Shown in pieces: positions 1 to 10,000 of a DNA stretch of 22,236 nt (position 1 is the first letter of the stretch; the number at the start of each line of letters is the position of its first letter). The notes under the pieces are model-generated. The model saw only the letters and a list, made by a program, of their open reading frames with translations, was not told the DNA's origin and did no database searches. Source of the DNA: Klebsormidium nitens (lineage: Eukaryota; Streptophyta; Klebsormidiophyceae; Klebsormidiales; Klebsormidiaceae); NCBI GenBank assembly GCA_000708835.1, contig DF237624.1, positions 15,976 to 38,211 of the forward strand, read 5' to 3'. The position numbers and the translations under genes are program-made.

Positions 1-240
1 TTGTGCGCCGGATGGTCGGACCTTGCGCTTGATGGGCCAGGCCGGCCATACCCTGCAAGATGTACCAGGAAAAACGCCCATTAGATTCTTCAGAAAGTAA
101 TACAGCGTTTCTTGGTACGCCTGGATTGTGCGCCGGATGGTCGGACCCTGCGCTTGATGGGCCAACCCGGCCATACCCCGCAGGATGTACCAAGAAACGC
201 CCTGTAGATTCTTAGAAAGCAATACAGCACTTCTTGGTAC
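1..240. repeat. Two near-identical tandem repeat units
   Basis: The linker starting TTGTGCGCCGGATGGTCGGA at position 1 recurs at 126 with only a few changes over about 70 bp and leads into a hairpin copy each time (61-118 and 186-240). The unit length is 125 bp. This is the least diverged pair of the array, so it is probably the youngest duplication. Confidence 0.8.
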
Positions 241-2398
241 TCGAGTGCTCCCAAGCTGCTCCGCGCGCTGAACAACCACACACTGTTTAAGGGGCCAGCA
301 GGGTTAACCAAGAAACGCCCTATAGATTCTTAAAGAGTAATACAGTATTTCATGGTACACGAGCCCTCCCAGGCTGCTCCGCACGCACACCCCGACACAC
401 AGTTCAAGGGGCCGGCCATACCCTGCAAAATGCACTTGGCCATACCCCACCAAAAGTTTGAGGGGCCCCTGCCAGCAGCCATACCTTGCAAAAACGTATC
501 GAGAAACGCCCATTTGATTCTTAGGAAGTAATACAGCCTTTCTTGGTACACACCCCCGCACTCTGCAAGGCATCGCACCGTTCTGAGGGGCCCGACCAGA
601 CGTACCAAGATGTACCAGAGAGGGCCAGGAATCTGATGTTTGAGGTGGGAGATGCAGGCATCTGTCACGAGGGGGCGCGCATGAGTCTAGGTAGTCGAAA
701 GGGCGGGTTTGCCGCTCACCTTGGAACGCGCTCCTCACCAGCACGCTCCTAGTGGCAGTGGGCTGTGCCGCAAACGTGGCGCTCCTGCGTGACAGCGCGC
801 ACAGACCCTCTGCGCGGTGGACGGGAGGCTGCCCGGGCTGCGCCTCGTCACTGGCGGCGTGCTGATGGCAGGCTGCGCCAAGACTGCAGTCCGACTCAGA
901 GTGGTCCCCAGTCGCACAGCGGGGGCCAGTGGTTGGGTCCAGGCTGTCGTTGACGTCGCAGTCAGCGCGCGCAACCCCTACAAGCGCTCGATGGGTCAGA
1001 AATGTTGGTCACGTGCAATCGACCGGGCGCCAAGTACCCTGCTCGAGACACTGCCGGCAGCCCGGCCATAACCCCCATGACGTACCAGGGTTCAAATTCT
1101 TAAGAGAAACACGCCACCTCCTGGTGACATGCTGATGGCGCGCTGGCCCGACCACACCCTCAAGGATGTACCGGGAAAGAGCCTTCAGATTCTCAGAATA
1201 AAAAGCAACTTCCTGGTTCGTGCTGCTGGCGCGCCCCGATTCGTGCTCGCAAGTAACAAAGGTCGGCTCCCATGCTTCGCGCCGTCACTGAACCAAGGCC
1301 AGGGAAATGCAGTGCAGCACAAGGGACTGCAAAACGCTCACCTTGCGATCTGCTGAGCACCGGACGACGGCTGCTCGTGGCAGGAAGCCGCCCCGGCCGG
1401 AGGTTGTTTGACGGCGCGCAAAGGCCCTCACGTGCGGGGCGCTGCGCGTACTGCGCCTCGTCGTTGCTCGAGCTGGCGGCGGCGCGCTCGTGCTGTGAGG
1501 GGTCCAGAGTAGGATGAGTCGCGGCAGCGGCGGAAGGCTCGTCTGCATGGCGCGTGCCGTGAACGCCGGTGCCTTGAGATCCTGCGCACGATGTCTCGTG
1601 AATCTCACATGATCCGCCCCAAAGATCAAGAGCATGCAAGCTGTCCGCCCGTGACCGGCAAAGACGCCACTATGTGGTACATGCTCATGGGGCTGCGGGC
1701 CCGGCCACAACCCCCAGAATGTATCAGAGAGCTGCCTAGTAGTCTCTGAAGAAAGATTGAGATGATCTTTGGTACACTTCATGAAAGCTGCAAGCCCAGC
1801 CATACCCCCAAGAATGCGCCCGGCCATACCCCGCAAAATGCACCCGGCCATAACCTACAAGATGTACCAAGAAAGGCCCAATAGATTCTTAGAGAATAAT
1901 ACAGCTTTTCTTGGTACACAACCCTTCTCTGCCCCGCATGCGCCACACCGCACAAGGGGCTAGCCATACCCCGCAAGATAAGTGAACCAGGAAACGTGCC
2001 AATAGATCCTTAAAGAAGAAAACAGCATTTTCCTGGTACACTCCCTTTTGTCGAAAGTCGCACACCGGCCATACCCTGCAGAATGCACCCAGCCGCACCC
2101 CCCAGAATGTACCAGAAAACGCCCAGAAGATTCTTAACAAACAATACAGCGTTTCTTGGTATACGATCGTGATGAGAAGCAGGGTTGGTGTACCGAACAA
2201 CGCTCTTCCTTGGTACACTGCTTTTGGGGGCGCCGCATCAAACCTCTTCAGATGAACCAAGAACCAACCTTCTGTGTTCAACATCACACCTCCAGGAGTT
2301 ATTGGATGTCGCGCAATCACTTTCGATCTGCCAGCCAGGGTGCAAGCTGATGGGCGCTTGCCTCAGTGATTTCTCATGTGACAATCTCGGGCGCTCAC
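1..2398. repeat. Degenerate ~120-bp-period array of ~57-bp hairpin units
   Basis: Each unit has a leader close to GGCCATACCCCGCAAGA followed by an inverted repeat TGTACCAAGAAA ... TTTCTTGGTACA whose arms are about 10-12 bp and whose loop is about 33 nt (consensus about CGCCCATTAGATTCTTAGAA). Recognisable copies are at 61-118, 186-240, 303-360, 496-550, 1167-1220, 1720-1776, 1863-1918, 1983-2040, 2108-2164 and a loop-deleted copy at 2189-2217; a badly decayed one lies near 1081-1127. Right ends of neighbouring good copies are 118-122 bp apart (118, 240, 358; 1918, 2040, 2162). The leader sometimes repeats without the hairpin (411-460, 1800-1855). The array continues, sparser, into the introns described below. 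No credible gene is seen in this stretch: minus-strand open frames here only translate the repeat. Confidence 0.85.
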
Positions 2399-3689
2399 CT
2401 GCTGCTGCGATCCATGACTGAGGAACAGCAGATGACCCAGCTCCCTTCTGCAGCTGCTCGCGTTTAGGACAGGCATGGTTTGCCTTCCTTCGCGCCTTCT
2501 CGCGCCCCTGAACCCATGCTGCAAAAAGAAGAGGGTAGGGTCAGCGCGTGCGCTGGTGGGCCTGCAGCCGTGCAAAGACCTGCACGATTCAAGGTCGGGA
2601 TGCGGGATGCTCAGACACGATCGAGATGTGTGTGTGTCTCGGAACCCTTACCTGCACGGTCGCTGTCGATCTTGAAACATCCCTTTGATGGCCCGTGGCT
2701 ATCGCAGAAGTATGCGACCGCCCCTCCCATCTTGCCCCCGCGGAGCCCATACTCCGCGGCCGTCTCGCACTCGCGGCAGTAAATGGCATGCGGGTCTAAA
2801 AAGAAGAGAAGAAGAAGACTTAGGGAATCATGCAGGCACAGGACCGATTCCAACCCACCCCCCTGCGTACAGGACCGGCCATACCACCAAGTTTCGGCGC
2901 TGTACCAAGAAACGACCCATTGATATCTAAAGAAAGAATTGGCCAGAACATGGTACACCTCTCAACACAAGCCCGGCCTGCCTTCAGACTCTGGCGCCAT
3001 TGTTACGTTTTAGGGCACGCCAAGCCATGCCACTCAGTTTTGGCGTTGTACCAAGAAATGACCCATTGATATCTTTAAGAAACAGTTGGTCAAATCTTGG
3101 TACACCTCTTAACCCAAGCCCAGCCATGCCACGAAGAATTTCCAGAAGGTTCTGCTGATCGATTGTGATGAACGATGATCAATCCGCCGTTGTAAAGAAT
3201 ACCCTTCCTGAAACAATTGTATGTTCGATAGGCTGATGTCCTGCTCTTCATCAAAGAGTGAAACACAATGATCCTTAATCCTCCTGCTTGCGAGCCAGCA
3301 ACCGAGAATTCGCTGACCTTAAGAGCTGGCTTTCGAAGAACCAAACAAACGGTCTTTTGCTCACCGCGTCCTGCATCCCAATCCAAAGCTTCTTTGAGCA
3401 CCCGCGCACTGTGACGCTTTGCTTTCTGATCAGCAGCGCTGAAGCGCCGACCTCTTGGAATTCTGCGAGCAGGCTGCCCTTCATACTCTACCCCTTTTAA
3501 GCTCTTGCACCGCCGCCGGCGAGGGACAGGAATGTCATTGCTTCGCGAATCGACAGCAACGATTAGAAACTCCTGCCTTTCTGCACTAATTGTGATGCGC
3601 TCCCTGTACTCTGCGGCGCGCGCAAAGCGTGCAGCCTGGCAGACCCTGTGATCAGACTTGACCCTGCCACAAGGCCGGCTTGTCGCCAT
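2399..3689 (-). CDS. 5' part of a zinc-motif protein gene, paralogue of the start of the 10969-16559 gene
   Basis: Three exons can be read on the minus strand: 3689-3365 (325 nt), 2795-2652 (144 nt) and 2518-2399 (120 nt), joined by GTGAGC, GTAAGG and GTGAGC donors and pyrimidine-rich AG acceptors, all in phase 1. Exon 1 begins MATSRPCGRVKSDHRVCQ and aligns with the plus-strand gene (MARGRPHGRSKSDHRVCQ); both continue with ARAAEYRERI and ISAE. Exon 2 has exactly the length and phase of its plus-strand counterpart and carries C-x2-C-x20-C-x2-H with the shared AEYGLRG core. Exon 3 is basic and Gln-rich, starting AWVQGREKARRK, and only loosely resembles the coiled-coil exon of the paralogue. I find no 2A-like, NTPase or nuclease exon further left, so the gene is either truncated or continues through the repeat array beyond the window. 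Intron 1 holds two hairpin repeats. Function is unknown; a nucleic-acid-binding role is a guess from the basic N terminus and Cys/His motif. Confidence 0.65.
2901..2957. repeat. Hairpin repeat (family 1), intronic copy
   Basis: TGTACCAAGAAA at the left and a weaker ACATGGTACA at the right enclose a 35-nt middle. It lies in intron 1 (3364-2796) of the minus-strand zinc-motif gene and is preceded by the CCGGCCATACC leader seen throughout the array. Confidence 0.8.
3047..3104. repeat. Hairpin repeat (family 1), intronic copy
   Basis: TGTACCAAGAAA ... ATCTTGGTACA. It is the second copy in intron 1 of the minus-strand zinc-motif gene. Its middle (ACCCATTGATATCTTTAAGA) is nearly the same as that of the copy at 2901, so the two arose by local duplication of about 147 bp. 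Confidence 0.85.
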
Positions 3690-4046
3690 TTTCTAACAAG
3701 CACTAGCTCCGCTGGTCACATTTGCAACCACACGAAAGAGAGGTCTGAATTGCCCACAGCGACTGAGGCACAATTTAACTCAGAGCAGACCCACAGCTTC
3801 AGAACAGAGCACAATACTGAAGTGTCAGAGCAAGGCACATTGTTTGCCCCCAAACGCTCAAGCAACTCCAGAGACATGGTAATGATGGATTCTAACTCCC
3901 AAGTAGGAAAGGCTGCCAGCGCAATCACTTACTCCAGGCCTGAAACGACTTGACCACTTGGCGCTTGCAGCTCCGCCCGGCAGTTGCTATTAGTATTTTA
4001 CTCAGCTTTGCATGAGGCAAGTTGCAGCACATTGGCAGCTGGAGAC
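3690..4046. other. Intergenic DNA upstream of the minus-strand zinc-motif gene
   Basis: No gene is recognised. This stretch should hold the promoter of the minus-strand gene starting at 3689, but I see no clear TATA box. Open frames on both strands are short and unlike known proteins. Confidence 0.5.
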
Positions 4047-4340
4047 TACCGTAGTCCAACGTAATGATTCCGAATAAATAAATAATTATCTGCGTTCGGA
4101 AAGTCAGAAATTCGGATTTCCCATTCGGAAAGTAGAATTTCGGAAAGGTAAAATAACTTTGAAATAGTCCTCGGAAGCCGTAAAACTGCCAAAAACAGCC
4201 GAAAACTCCCCTTCCAAGTCAGACCATAGGGCATTCGGATTCTGGTCGGAATCAGCATACATAATTCCACTTATTTGGTCGGATTGTTGGAAAATAATTT
4301 GAAATAAAATCGTTCGGAATCATCACGTTGGACTACGGTA
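4047..4340. mobile_element. 294-bp MITE with 28-bp terminal inverted repeats and TA flanks
   Basis: The left end TACCGTAGTCCAACGTAATG.. (4047-4074) and the reverse complement of the right end (4313-4340) match over 28 bp with one mismatch (A/G at the 17th base). Both ends carry TA, consistent with a TA target-site duplication around a CCGTAGTCCAACG.. terminus, as in Tc1/mariner-type elements. The interior is AT-rich and has no transposase. It contains at least eight TTCGGAA-like boxes (for example near 4096, 4123, 4138 and 4313). The element is non-autonomous. A PIF/Harbinger or other origin is possible if the true duplication is not TA. Confidence 0.85.
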
Positions 4341-5538
4341 CATGTGTTACCTATGTGACATAGAAGTGGCAGCGTCCGTGGATTGGACCCGGGAACGGTC
4401 TGAAGTGGTAATGGTGCGCATAAGGTCCCGCCCTTATGGCGCATAGGCTATGCTCGAGGGGCTGACCTGGTAGACTGATTGTAGGTGACGCGAATCGGTG
4501 CACGCGCGCACTCAGGGGCGCGTTGCACAACTGCTTGAGGAACGCGCATGTGAGCTCGCCACCAGCCATGGACGTCATTGGAATTTCATGGACGACCCAT
4601 GTAAATGAATGGAGGGCTGGGCCACGCGTAAGCCGGGCTGCATGCGCCGTAAGAATTGGAAATATGATATGGCACATGGACACCAAGCCGAGTTTTAATC
4701 CACCCACACTCTCCGCGTGGCGCAGAATTGGCGGGCCCTGCATGTATACGAGTATTTTGACAAATATTGCACGGCACACCTGCCAAATCTATGCGATGCC
4801 CGTAGAGCCGTATTGCGCCGGCAAAAAACATCACAGCCTCCCTGCAACATAGGCTACATACCGGCATATAAAGTTGAAATGGAGCCATACGCTCAAGCTC
4901 TGCCTTAGTTCAAGAACACGATCACACAATAGCGCCAAGTTGCATTGGCTGGGCAGGACAATTTACTACACATGCATATCTCTTCTATCGCGATATAGCT
5001 TGTGAACATCATGTAAACGATCGACTTATGCATGCTTGTAACTAGCTCTGGTCTAAAGTGCATAAGCAAGCAAGCAGAGGCCCATACTGTATCGATATTC
5101 AGTGTCACCAGGTTCACTTTTCTCTCACTTTCACTTGGATGACCCAGATTTGCCAGCTTCAAAATGGTGTAATAGGAGCATGAGGTGCCCCAGATACCCT
5201 AGCCGAATACAGTGGTGAATTGCAGGCACAATGACTATATGCAAATCATGCACGTGGAGCTGCTTCAGATTGTACAGAAATCGCCAGTTGCAGGAATGAA
5301 ACTTTTCATCAAGGTAAACTCCAAAAACGAGAATCTGCAGAAAGATATCCCCCAGAATTGCTCACAAGACGAGCAAAAGTATCCCTACCAATGCGCCACA
5401 CCCGGCCCATTAGAAGCGAAGCGCAGGGGCCGTTGGGTCGGGTGTGGCCCCGACGAAGGCCCCACCTCACCCCTTACCCAGCACTGATGGGACCAAGAGC
5501 ATGCATTGCGGCCCTTGACAGTTCTCGCTGGTACCAGC
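4341..5538. other. No recognisable gene
   Basis: Only short open frames without recognisable domains are present. One local hairpin can be seen at 4415-4444 (TGCGC-ATAAGG tcccg CCTTATGGCGCA, one bulge). Nothing else stands out. Confidence 0.5.
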
Positions 5539-6145
5539 CTAGCTTCCCCCCCGCTTCCACTTGTCCACCAGTCCTAGCCTTGGATCTAGATCGCCAAACG
5601 CTATTTCAATGTGATGGTGTGCAACAATTTGTACAGACCCTGCTTGTGCACGTGAGCTCCCCAGTTGCGCTGGCTTTTGCTTGATGTATGGGGAAAGCCC
5701 ACCCGCGACCAGACCACCCGGGACGATGTAGCAGAAGGCCATCTTTACGGACTCCAGCTCTGTGTCGCCCAGCCACGGCTTGACGTTGCTGATGTGCATT
5801 GCCGTTTGGCTCGAACGTCCATGCTCCTCCGCAGACTGGAGTGTCATCTGAACTTTAGTGAGGCGCTCCACTGAGCCTGCAGAAAGGCACGATACAAACT
5901 CGAACAATCTCAACACGTCTCCCAAAACTGTCGCGGATGCCCGGAAAGTGCTGTGTCGAGATGCGCCAATGCAGTAGCGGCAATCCGAGGTTCGTATTGT
6001 GATCGGGTTTGCTGACTACATCATGATTCAGCCTGAATTTCGCCGACATCATATCTGGTGTCAGACCTAAGCGCGTTGTCCCAAAAGATTTTGCGTCAGG
6101 CTGGGTCTGGCGTGAATACGGCGACAAGTGAGGGCATGTACCCAA
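5539..6145 (-). pseudogene. Possible remnant of a Ty3/Gypsy-type integrase tail (weak)
   Basis: On the minus strand the peptide TAMHISNVKPWLGD (near 5800-5760) resembles the HVSxLKPYxxD segment that ends many Ty3/Gypsy integrases. A neighbouring frame further upstream reads SFGTTRLGLTPDMM, loosely like the integrase SPFxxxxGRxPxTPxDxx segment. The pieces lie in different frames, no reverse transcriptase, RNase H or LTR is visible, and the match is short. It could be chance. Confidence 0.25.
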
Positions 6146-6592
6146 AACCTTAAACCAAACCCTACCAGTACACCCAGGCGCAGGTCTTCACTGCCCACGG
6201 AAAAATCTGGTCACTACGTATTTCCAGAATTTGAAGCACACCATGTGAACCGGAGGAAAAGCAGACTACCGACTGGTTCGCTTGCAGCCAGCCGGTAACG
6301 GGGAAAAAAAGATAAGCTCCGGTGACGTCGCTATCAGCTCTTAGCAGAACATTAGCTGAGGCGTTGCCTAACATCTGGGGCTAAAAGTTCGTTGAGACCG
6401 TCACGGGTGTCTTGAGATTGCTGTAGCTATAGTAGCAACTCGTTAAGGACCTTGTGTAGGTAAACACGAAGCTGGTCGTAGCATCGAACTTCCTACAGAC
6501 AGTCAAAGACAGCTTAGCAACACTTTGGCCTTCGGATATTGGATACTGGTTCGACTGGCCGCCGACAGCAAGTCATGGGCACCAATAGAAGG
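6146..6592. other. Downstream flank of the minus-strand CR gene; possible last exon
   Basis: This lies 3' of the CR-type gene. An acceptor-like TTTGACTGTCTGTAG on the minus strand (near 6495) could lead into a short terminal exon, but the in-phase reading stops after about 17 codons and has no family signature. No independent gene is seen. Confidence 0.35.
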
Positions 6593-9039
6593 TCATGGCT
6601 TTGGATGCTCACCAAGCTGCTGATCTTGCCTTTTGAACACCACGATGGCCATATCCATGGCGGGGTAGAACGGGGTCCGGGGCACGAAGCAGGCAATCCG
6701 TGTCTCCAATCCGCTCTTCTGGAACTCCGTCAACTCGGTCAGGACCGCAGGCCTCTCTGCATCGCGCTCAAAGAACACCAGCTTGACCTGCTGCGCATCC
6801 GCCTGCTGAAGTACTGCCTTGTAGCCTCCCCCGTCCACGATCGCGCCAATGGCGCAGCGTTCCGCCAGCAACCCAGCCACCGCTGGTACCCGCTCCCCTT
6901 CAAGCTCGGACATCAGAGTGGCCCAAACTCTCACGTCGCTGTAGAAGACAGCCCGGCCTTGCACCTGCTCCACAAAGTGCGCAATGGCTTCTCGCACCAG
7001 CGGGAATGCTGGCCGCACTTTGAGGCCCTCGACTGCCACATTCCGCAAATCGATGTCCTCCCATTTAGTCAGTTCAAAACCCACAAACGAGTCGCTGCAG
7101 ACCATCTTCATCATCTGAGCCAGCCACTTCTGCACTTTCTGCCCCCCCTCCGCCTTGACCCTGTCGTAAATCTGCTCCAAGCTCCTGGTTATCTGCACCA
7201 CCCTATCGCACTCCAAGAACCGTTCCCAGGCCTCCCAGTCACGCTCCGCCTTCTCACTTGTCTGCTCACCCTCAGCCACCTCCTTCTCGCGGTGCCCTTC
7301 CGATTTGATGGCCCCGGCCCCGCCTGCATCTACTGTGCTCGGCCCAGCCTCCTCGAGCGCCTCAGGGCCCGCAGCCTGCCGAAGCGCTTTCACGGTCGCT
7401 TCGTAGGCCTTTCTCTGGGAGGCAGCCGAGTCCGCCTCGATCAAATCCTCCCGGTCCGCCTGAGCCGCTCTCAAACCCGGTGCGCGCTCTTTGCCCCCCT
7501 CCCCACTCTCGCACGCTTCCCCCTGCGCCTCGCCCTTCGTAACGCTGCCAGGCGTTTCTGATTGCCGCGCCTCACTGCCCGTGGGCCCGGAATTGAGGGT
7601 CCGACCATCTCGCAGGACCTCGGCAGCCCCGATCCCATCATGCTTGCTCAGAGGTTCTCCTTCCTTGACCGGTTCCAAGCACCGCACTTGAAAAGTTGGG
7701 CTTGCACCGAAGACTTTGGGAACGGAGTAGTTCTCCGGAGATCTTCCATGATAGGCCTCATGCCAATCCGCAAGGCACCCTGCTACTCCCTCCAACTTTT
7801 CCATCACAAGCTGTTGGACAGCCGGGGTCGAGCAGTCTGTCCCGTACATGAGATTATAGGACATTTGCTCCTCCTGCACAAGGAGAAGTCTCATTAGACT
7901 GTAGTGGGAGGATTCTAAACCCACCCCAATGCAGTGGGGATACCGCATCCTGACCCTGATTCAAAAGCGTTAGAAGGAGCTTGATCTCAAAGCGTTGGAA
8001 GGAGCTAAGGGACTAAGGCCTTACTCGACCTAGCGATGACGCCGTCGGCAGATGCTCTGCTCATTAGGTCATCAACTCAAGCAAGACTCCCAGTTCACCA
8101 AACTAGAAAGGCCTCTGCCTGCACCCAGACAGCTACTTAACCTTGGAAACACGATCCTTACTCCACGGAAAATGAGATCTGAATGACCAGACGGAGCCAG
8201 ATATGCGATCAATTCAGAAGGTGCTCAGATGTATAGAGCATGATCCAGCATGCCTTGATTACGTACCTCACTCAGACCACTGTGCACCGGAAACATGCTG
8301 GCCAGCTTGTGTAGGGTGTCACTCTCCTTTCTGAGCTCCTCTTCCCCCGCGCTTGTTACCACGATTGTTCTGAAGTGATAGAGGCACGCATCCAGCTCCT
8401 CTTTGGCCGTTCCCAGCTCCTGGTACTGGTCCAGGCAGAAGAGCAATTCCTCCTCCCGCCCATTGAGGAATTCCTTCACTGACTCCATCGAGTCGAGGCT
8501 TGCAATCTTGTCTATAATCTCCTCCTCCCCCGAGTATGCCCATGCAAGGGCCTGCTTCATGGCCTCAACTCTGTCTGCCTTAAAGTACGCACAGTCCAAC
8601 ATGGGGGCCACGCGCTTTCCCGTTCCGTCCAATGCTGCTGTAAGGTAGACGATCAGTTGCAGAAGGAGGTGCGTCTTGCCAAACCCTGCAGGCCCGTGCA
8701 TAAGGATCCTCTTCCCACCGCGCGCCAACCCACCGCGCGATAGAGTTGCGTTAATCAGCGCAAGTGCACGGTCTACGAGGGCCCTGAAATGAGAGCGCCC
8801 CATGACTGCAACTCCGAGCTTCTCCTGTGCCTTCACCACCAGAAACCGCATATCCCTTGTACCCAGAGGTTCTGCCTGCGGCAGGATGCTCCACCCAGCC
8901 TCAAAGACACCCTCTCCCGCTTGTCCGGCCTGCTCGAGCTCAAGCTTCCTTCTTTTTACCAGACCCTTTGTAAGAACCCCAATCTCTGCTGTTGCGAAGC
9001 ATCCTCTGGAGCGCTTGGATTTGGGTTTGAATTGGACAC
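6593..9039 (-). CDS. Crinkler/RHS-type P-loop NTPase with C-terminal nuclease-like region
   Basis: Two exons: 9039-8267 (acceptor CATTCTGCAG, donor GTACGT) and 7873 to either a GTGAGC donor at 6612 or a stop at 6593; the junction ..VHSGLSE/EEQMSYNL.. is in phase. Counting from the first full codon, Walker A is GPAGFGKT at residues 115-122 (8695-8672), Walker B is LLFCLDQ at 198-204, and a strand ending in a sensor-like Ser follows (TIVVTSAG, about 224-231). The GLSEEE step resembles the GGL..EE element of Crinkler/RHS NTPases. Exon 2 has a long Ala/Glu/Gly-rich, charged insertion (about 7560-7190), then a folded-looking region ending PFYPAMDMAIVV, similar to the P-x-x-D strand of the REase-like domain; the final Q-x-T/H part is not found, so the 3' end is uncertain. 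Such proteins act on nucleic acids, as transposon components or as secreted or nuclear effectors. The true start is probably further upstream, on the far side of 9039. Confidence 0.72.
7960..8005. repeat. Short tandem repeat in the CR-gene intron
   Basis: TCAAAAGCGTTAGAAGGAGC is followed directly by TCAAAGCGTTGGAAGGAGC, a two-copy repeat with a period of about 25 bp. It lies in the intron 8266-7874 of the minus-strand CR-type gene. Confidence 0.7.
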
Positions 9040-9045
9040 CTGCAG

Positions 9046-9814
9046 AATGTTAAGCCACTAATTAGGTTGATCTTTTCTTTATAAGAGCAGGCTAATCAAG
9101 CTTCAATCTAGGTGAACGCCGTTGGAGAGAGTTTGCATCATGTCAATCCCCTCAAGGGAACAACTTCGTAAGTAAGCAACTAAGGTTGCACCTGCAGAAA
9201 TCCTGAATAATGCTGGCAAACATTAAGCTTGCAGAGGGACTTTGCTTGATGACGCTGAACAAGATCATTCTGACAAGACCTTCCACATGCATACTTAGTG
9301 CCACAAATTGAGTTGCAGAGAGTGCCACAAATAGAGATTGCAAGGAGACTTGTTGAGCATTGCCGTACACCCAGCAGAGGCTGTGATAAATGCTCCTGCC
9401 AGGCAACATTATGCCAAACATCCAGCTCAAGAAGCGTGGAAGGGTCATCCTGGCCTAACACTCCAGAAGCACCCGGGAAGCAGAGGGACATGCTCCAAAC
9501 TGGCACCAAAACACTGGAGGGTCGGTGAGGATCACTGCATCTATGGTAAACCAGAGAGCTCCGGCACTCTGCCCGACCACAGGCATGCACGAATGATGTC
9601 GAACAGGAATGACTGTTGTGAGGATTGCAATGACTGTTGTTCTGAAGAGTCAAAAAGAGACAGCCGCAATGACATGCTCAAGCGCACAGTAGCCTTGCTG
9701 AGTCTTTTCTGCCACAGCTTCTCTGCAGATACGATTGGTACATGATCTTCAAGTCAAAAAGGTTTCAGCTGCTCACCCTTCTCTGCTGCAGACTCCAGGG
9801 CGCACACGAGGGCT
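9046..9814. other. Probable intron or intergenic DNA with small direct repeats
   Basis: No exon is convincing on either strand. There are two short two-copy repeats: TGCCACAAAT(T/A)GAG(.)TTGCA at 9300-9345 and AATGACTGTTGT at 9609 and 9630. If the SAM-like exon at 10000-9815 belongs to the CR-type gene, this is intron sequence. Confidence 0.4.
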
Positions 9815-10000
9815 TCAGGCAGCGGAATCTGGCCCATTCCTCAGGGTCTTCAGTGCTCCAGCGTTCCTGAGCATCCCAAGCTTAGTGAACCTCCTCCTGA
9901 TAAGGTTGTCACAGTCATCGTCCTCAAACGCCTCGTACTCAGCAGGGAGTACCTCCTTCAGAATTTGCCGCAAGCTTTCTCTCCTTTCCCCCTGTGCCAT
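9815..10000 (-). CDS. Possible upstream exon with a SAM-like helical segment
   Basis: A minus-strand frame starts MAQGERRESLRQILKEVL and continues with YEAFEDDDCDNL, FTKLGML and ALKTLRNG. The order and spacing (Y..xF, D..L, LxxLGM, K-LRxG) resemble a SAM domain. It lies on the same strand as, and about 780 nt upstream of, the CR-type exon at 9039, so it may be that gene's 5' exon. The frame ends at a TGA directly after ..GPDSAA. In the next frame there is an open stretch (IPLPEALVCALESAAEK) running to a good AG|GTGAGC-type donor near 9776. A one-base indel, or a missed splice, would explain this. Alternatively it is a small separate gene or a decayed fragment. Confidence 0.4.
   Translation of the reverse strand: MAQGERRESLRQILKEVLPAEYEAFEDDDCDNLIRRRFTKLGMLRNAGALKTLRNGPDSAA

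Noticed and set aside
90-2320. Minus-strand open frames repeating a YQExLYYxLRIYxAFLGT-like peptide
   Set aside because: The peptide is only the translation of the family-1 hairpin and its leader; frames shift between copies and contain no domain.
4523-4888. Overlapping 100-109 codon frames on both strands
   Set aside because: No domain, no splice context, and unusual composition (Cys, His, Trp, Pro) in both; they look like chance frames.
6539-7561. Long plus-strand open frame of 340 codons
   Set aside because: It is antisense to the CR-type exon 2. The minus strand has the better splice sites, composition and family resemblance; the plus frame is Pro/Leu/Arg/His-rich, as expected for the complement of GC-rich coding DNA.
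8020-8090. Minus-strand tRNA-like string (AGCAGAGCATCTGCC ... GGTCGAGT)
   Set aside because: No cloverleaf can be drawn: acceptor and T-arm stems do not pair. At most it is a decayed tRNA-derived fragment.
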